Of a stretch of 5,882 nt of DNA, positions 5,746 to 5,882 are shown one piece after another. Both the position numbers and the translations under genes were made by a program. The notes beneath the pieces are model-generated. The model did no database searches, was not told the DNA's origin, and saw nothing but the letters and a program-made list of their open reading frames with translations. The DNA is from Oscillospiraceae bacterium (GTDB lineage Bacteria > Bacillota > Clostridia > Oscillospirales > Ruminococcaceae). Each line of letters opens with the position of its first letter. Positions within the stretch are counted from its first letter, which is position 1. The stretch lies in contig DXWR01000309.1 of the NCBI GenBank assembly GCA_019416775.1, positions 1-5,882 on the forward strand, in the 5' to 3' direction.

Positions 5746-5882
5746 TTACGCTCTTTTTTCCCCGGCGTTTTTGATGCGGTTGATCCGCCGTTGGGTCAAA
5801 ATAGAAAGGAAACGCACTCGTTTGTCTAAAAAATCTCCCACGATTCCCACCGCTTTGCCAGTGGTAAAGGCGGCAATTACCG
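5746..5882 (-). CDS. C-terminal 44 residues of an unidentified protein, possibly a membrane protein (5' part outside window)
   Basis: A frame open from the right edge ends at TAA (complement of 5746-5748). It encodes a hydrophobic stretch with a conserved-looking turn (VIAAFTTGKAVGIVGDFL), then a strongly basic tail rich in Arg and Lys that ends GEKRA. A last membrane helix followed by a positively charged cytoplasmic tail would fit. The GTVIxAxxxGxxIG-like pattern is reminiscent of the C-terminus of YczE/YitT-type membrane proteins, but 44 residues are too few to assign a family. The other two frames on this strand give either an immediate stop or an unnatural composition. The gene runs in the same direction as sigK and ends 126 nt before it, with a hairpin between. 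Confidence 0.6.
   Translation of the reverse strand, partial: VIAAFTTGKAVGIVGDFLDKRVRFLSILTQRRINRIKNAGEKRA

Noticed and set aside
5650..5761. Perfect 10-bp inverted repeat GGAAAAAAGA (5650-5659) and TCTTTTTTCC (5752-5761)
   Set aside because: It is dominated by A/T runs, with arms 92 nt apart and one arm inside the right-edge coding region. This is expected by chance in such low-complexity sequence.
1..5882. tRNA, rRNA, CRISPR array, transposase or phage attachment sites
   Set aside because: None was seen on either strand. The only repeats are the intragenic duplication and the terminator stems.

Overview
The window looks like chromosomal DNA from an anaerobic, endospore-forming Firmicute of class Clostridia, probably close to the Oscillospirales. 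Three things suggest this: a full-length pro-sigma-K gene, an ECF sigma/membrane partner pair of a type common in that group, and moderately high GC coding sequence with AGGAGG-type ribosome binding sites and short terminator-bounded intergenic gaps. This taxonomic placement is inferred from protein resemblance, not from a marker gene.

Left to right on the + strand: (i) a pyruvate kinase gene cut by the left edge, carrying the extra C-terminal PEP-utilizer-like domain found in Bacillus-type enzymes and ending in a strong intrinsic terminator; (ii) a two-gene, translationally coupled unit made of an ECF sigma factor and a 537-residue single-pass membrane protein whose extracytoplasmic part is an internal tandem duplication. 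The second protein is most likely the anti-sigma or sensor partner. A candidate self-regulated ECF promoter lies just upstream.

The right half is on the - strand and converges on the ECF unit across a bidirectional terminator. Read in its own direction it has the last 44 codons of an unidentified gene cut by the right edge, a terminator-like hairpin, sigK (mother-cell sporulation sigma factor with membrane-targeting pro-sequence, not interrupted by a skin-type element), and then a Cof-type HAD phosphatase with its own extended -10 housekeeping promoter.

The genes do not form one pathway: glycolysis, a cell-surface signalling pair, late sporulation control and a general phosphatase are neighbours. 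I saw no tRNA, rRNA, CRISPR array, insertion sequence or phage gene. The feature most worth a second look is the duplicated ectodomain of the ECF partner protein; the rest is ordinary core genome with a few start-site and regulatory details.
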